DNA of 64,000 bases from Chondrus crispus (taxonomy: Eukaryota; Rhodophyta; Florideophyceae; Gigartinales; Gigartinaceae). Positions 63,398 to 64,000 of this stretch are shown here, one piece after another. The DNA lies in the NCBI RefSeq assembly GCF_000350225.1, contig NW_005178764.1:143292-207291 (forward strand), written 5' to 3'. Each line of letters begins with the position of its first letter. The stretch's first letter is position 1. A program made the translations under genes and the position numbers. The notes below the pieces were generated by a model. The model searched no databases. It had not been told where the DNA came from and saw nothing but the letters and a program-made list of their open reading frames with translations.

Positions 63398-64000
63398 TTA
63401 TGTAGTGCTTTTGTTCATCACAAGACAAGGCTTTCCCGAACCATCGCGACCTTTTTCGTGTAAACAATAAACCTCCTTGGACTCAGTGCATTGAAGAATC
63501 TTCGAGCCTTCCCCGAGATCAGCGACCTGAATAAGTTTGGTCCCAGTCGTCGAAACCCATCCGTGAATGGTAGCTGGGTTCCCGTACACAAGTGCATGCG
63601 CTGGTATGTCTTTGGTAACAACAGCGCCAGCCCCAATGAATGAATAACTGCCGATGCGCACACCGCAGACAATTGTTGCATTTGCGCCGATCGTTGCTCC
63701 TTTTCCAATTGTTGTCGGAAGGTAGTCATCTTTTCTACTGACGTGGGAACGGGGGTTTTTAACATTGGTCAATACACAACTGGGCCCCAAAAACACATCG
63801 TCTGCAATTGTCACGGCATCGTAGAGGGAGACGTTGTTCTGGACCTTGACGTTTCGCCCCAGGGAAGCCTTTCCACCGATGTATACGTTCTGACCGACGT
63901 TGCATGACGGTCCGAGTTTTGCTCCGGGCATGATATGCGAAAAGTGCCAAATCTTGGTACCAGGGCCAATAACAGCACCGCTGTCAACTACGGCAGTGCT
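63398..64000 (-). CDS. bacterial-type sugar-nucleotide N-acetyltransferase, 5' end outside the window
   Basis: A left-handed beta-helix (hexapeptide repeat) protein: repeated [IV]G-x4 units ([25 protein letters not shown]), then the family signature [46 protein letters not shown] and GWVS. This pattern fits the WbpD/WlbB/QdtC-like acetyltransferases, which N-acetylate amino-sugar nucleotides using acetyl-CoA. The first in-frame ATG (63931) is not the start: the frame is open to the window edge with matching residues ([21 protein letters not shown]). The stop is at 63398-63400. The best-known relatives are bacterial, so transfer from bacteria or an ancient eukaryotic copy are both possible. 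Confidence 0.85.
   Translation of the reverse strand, partial: STAVVDSGAVIGPGTKIWHFSHIMPGAKLGPSCNVGQNVYIGGKASLGRNVKVQNNVSLYDAVTIADDVFLGPSCVLTNVKNPRSHVSRKDDYLPTTIGKGATIGANATIVCGVRIGSYSFIGAGAVVTKDIPAHALVYGNPATIHGWVSTTGTKLIQVADLGEGSKILQCTESKEVYCLHEKGRDGSGKPCLVMNKSTT

Overview
The window is eukaryotic nuclear DNA, and about 55 of its 64 kb is nested transposable elements. A few apparently intronless host-type genes survive at the two edges. The edge genes are a secreted PI-PLC-like protein, a Golgi-type carbohydrate sulfotransferase and a bacterial-type sugar N-acetyltransferase. Together with compact single-exon genes and a mixed Ty3/gypsy, Ty1/copia and Plavaka-like content, they suggest a red alga with sulfated cell-wall polysaccharides (a Chondrus-like florideophyte). 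That is an inference from gene content; I see no rRNA, tRNA or other taxonomic marker.

Left edge (1-3044): a PI-PLC X-domain gene on the minus strand, broken by one in-frame amber codon, with a TATA box upstream. The rest has no recognisable gene.

Nested cluster 1 (3045-33139) has three levels, each supported by matching ends. Element B is a Ty3/gypsy retrotransposon with two 467-bp LTRs and ATAC target duplications, inserted in the middle of a 32-bp-arm palindrome. Its gag is split at 3946/28071 by a 24-kb DNA transposon (3947-28070) with about 30-bp imperfect terminal inverted repeats and CATGCAAGCCC-like subterminal repeats. That transposon carries a 1180-aa Plavaka-like transposase, a 686-aa coiled-coil protein of unknown function and a decayed Sel1-repeat gene. 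It is itself interrupted by gypsy A (4493-15567; 671-bp LTRs, AGTGT duplications), a chromovirus on the minus strand with an 830-aa ORF in antisense to its pol. LTR divergence counted by eye (about 1.2% in A, 3% in B) agrees with the nesting order.

Nested cluster 2 (33381-59100): a Ty1/copia element (121-bp LTRs, CGCAA duplications) is split in its integrase by gypsy C (35642-56487; 611-bp LTRs, GATAC duplications). The RT region of C is in turn split by a solo LTR D (40758-41375; CATAT) and by gypsy E (41465-51417; CTATC). C and E are related chromoviruses. E is nearly intact (one nonsense codon in pol, 3' LTR truncated), while C is heavily decayed. Both have a conserved hairpin at the gag stop codon, another at the pol stop, and a 3' untranslated region packed with GCCCTCGCC/GGCGAGGGC hairpins.

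Right edge (59101-64000): a remnant of a pogo/Tigger-type transposase that lacks its catalytic core, about 1.5 kb without a recognisable gene, the sulfotransferase gene (plus strand) and, convergent with it, the 3' part of the N-acetyltransferase gene, which runs off the window.
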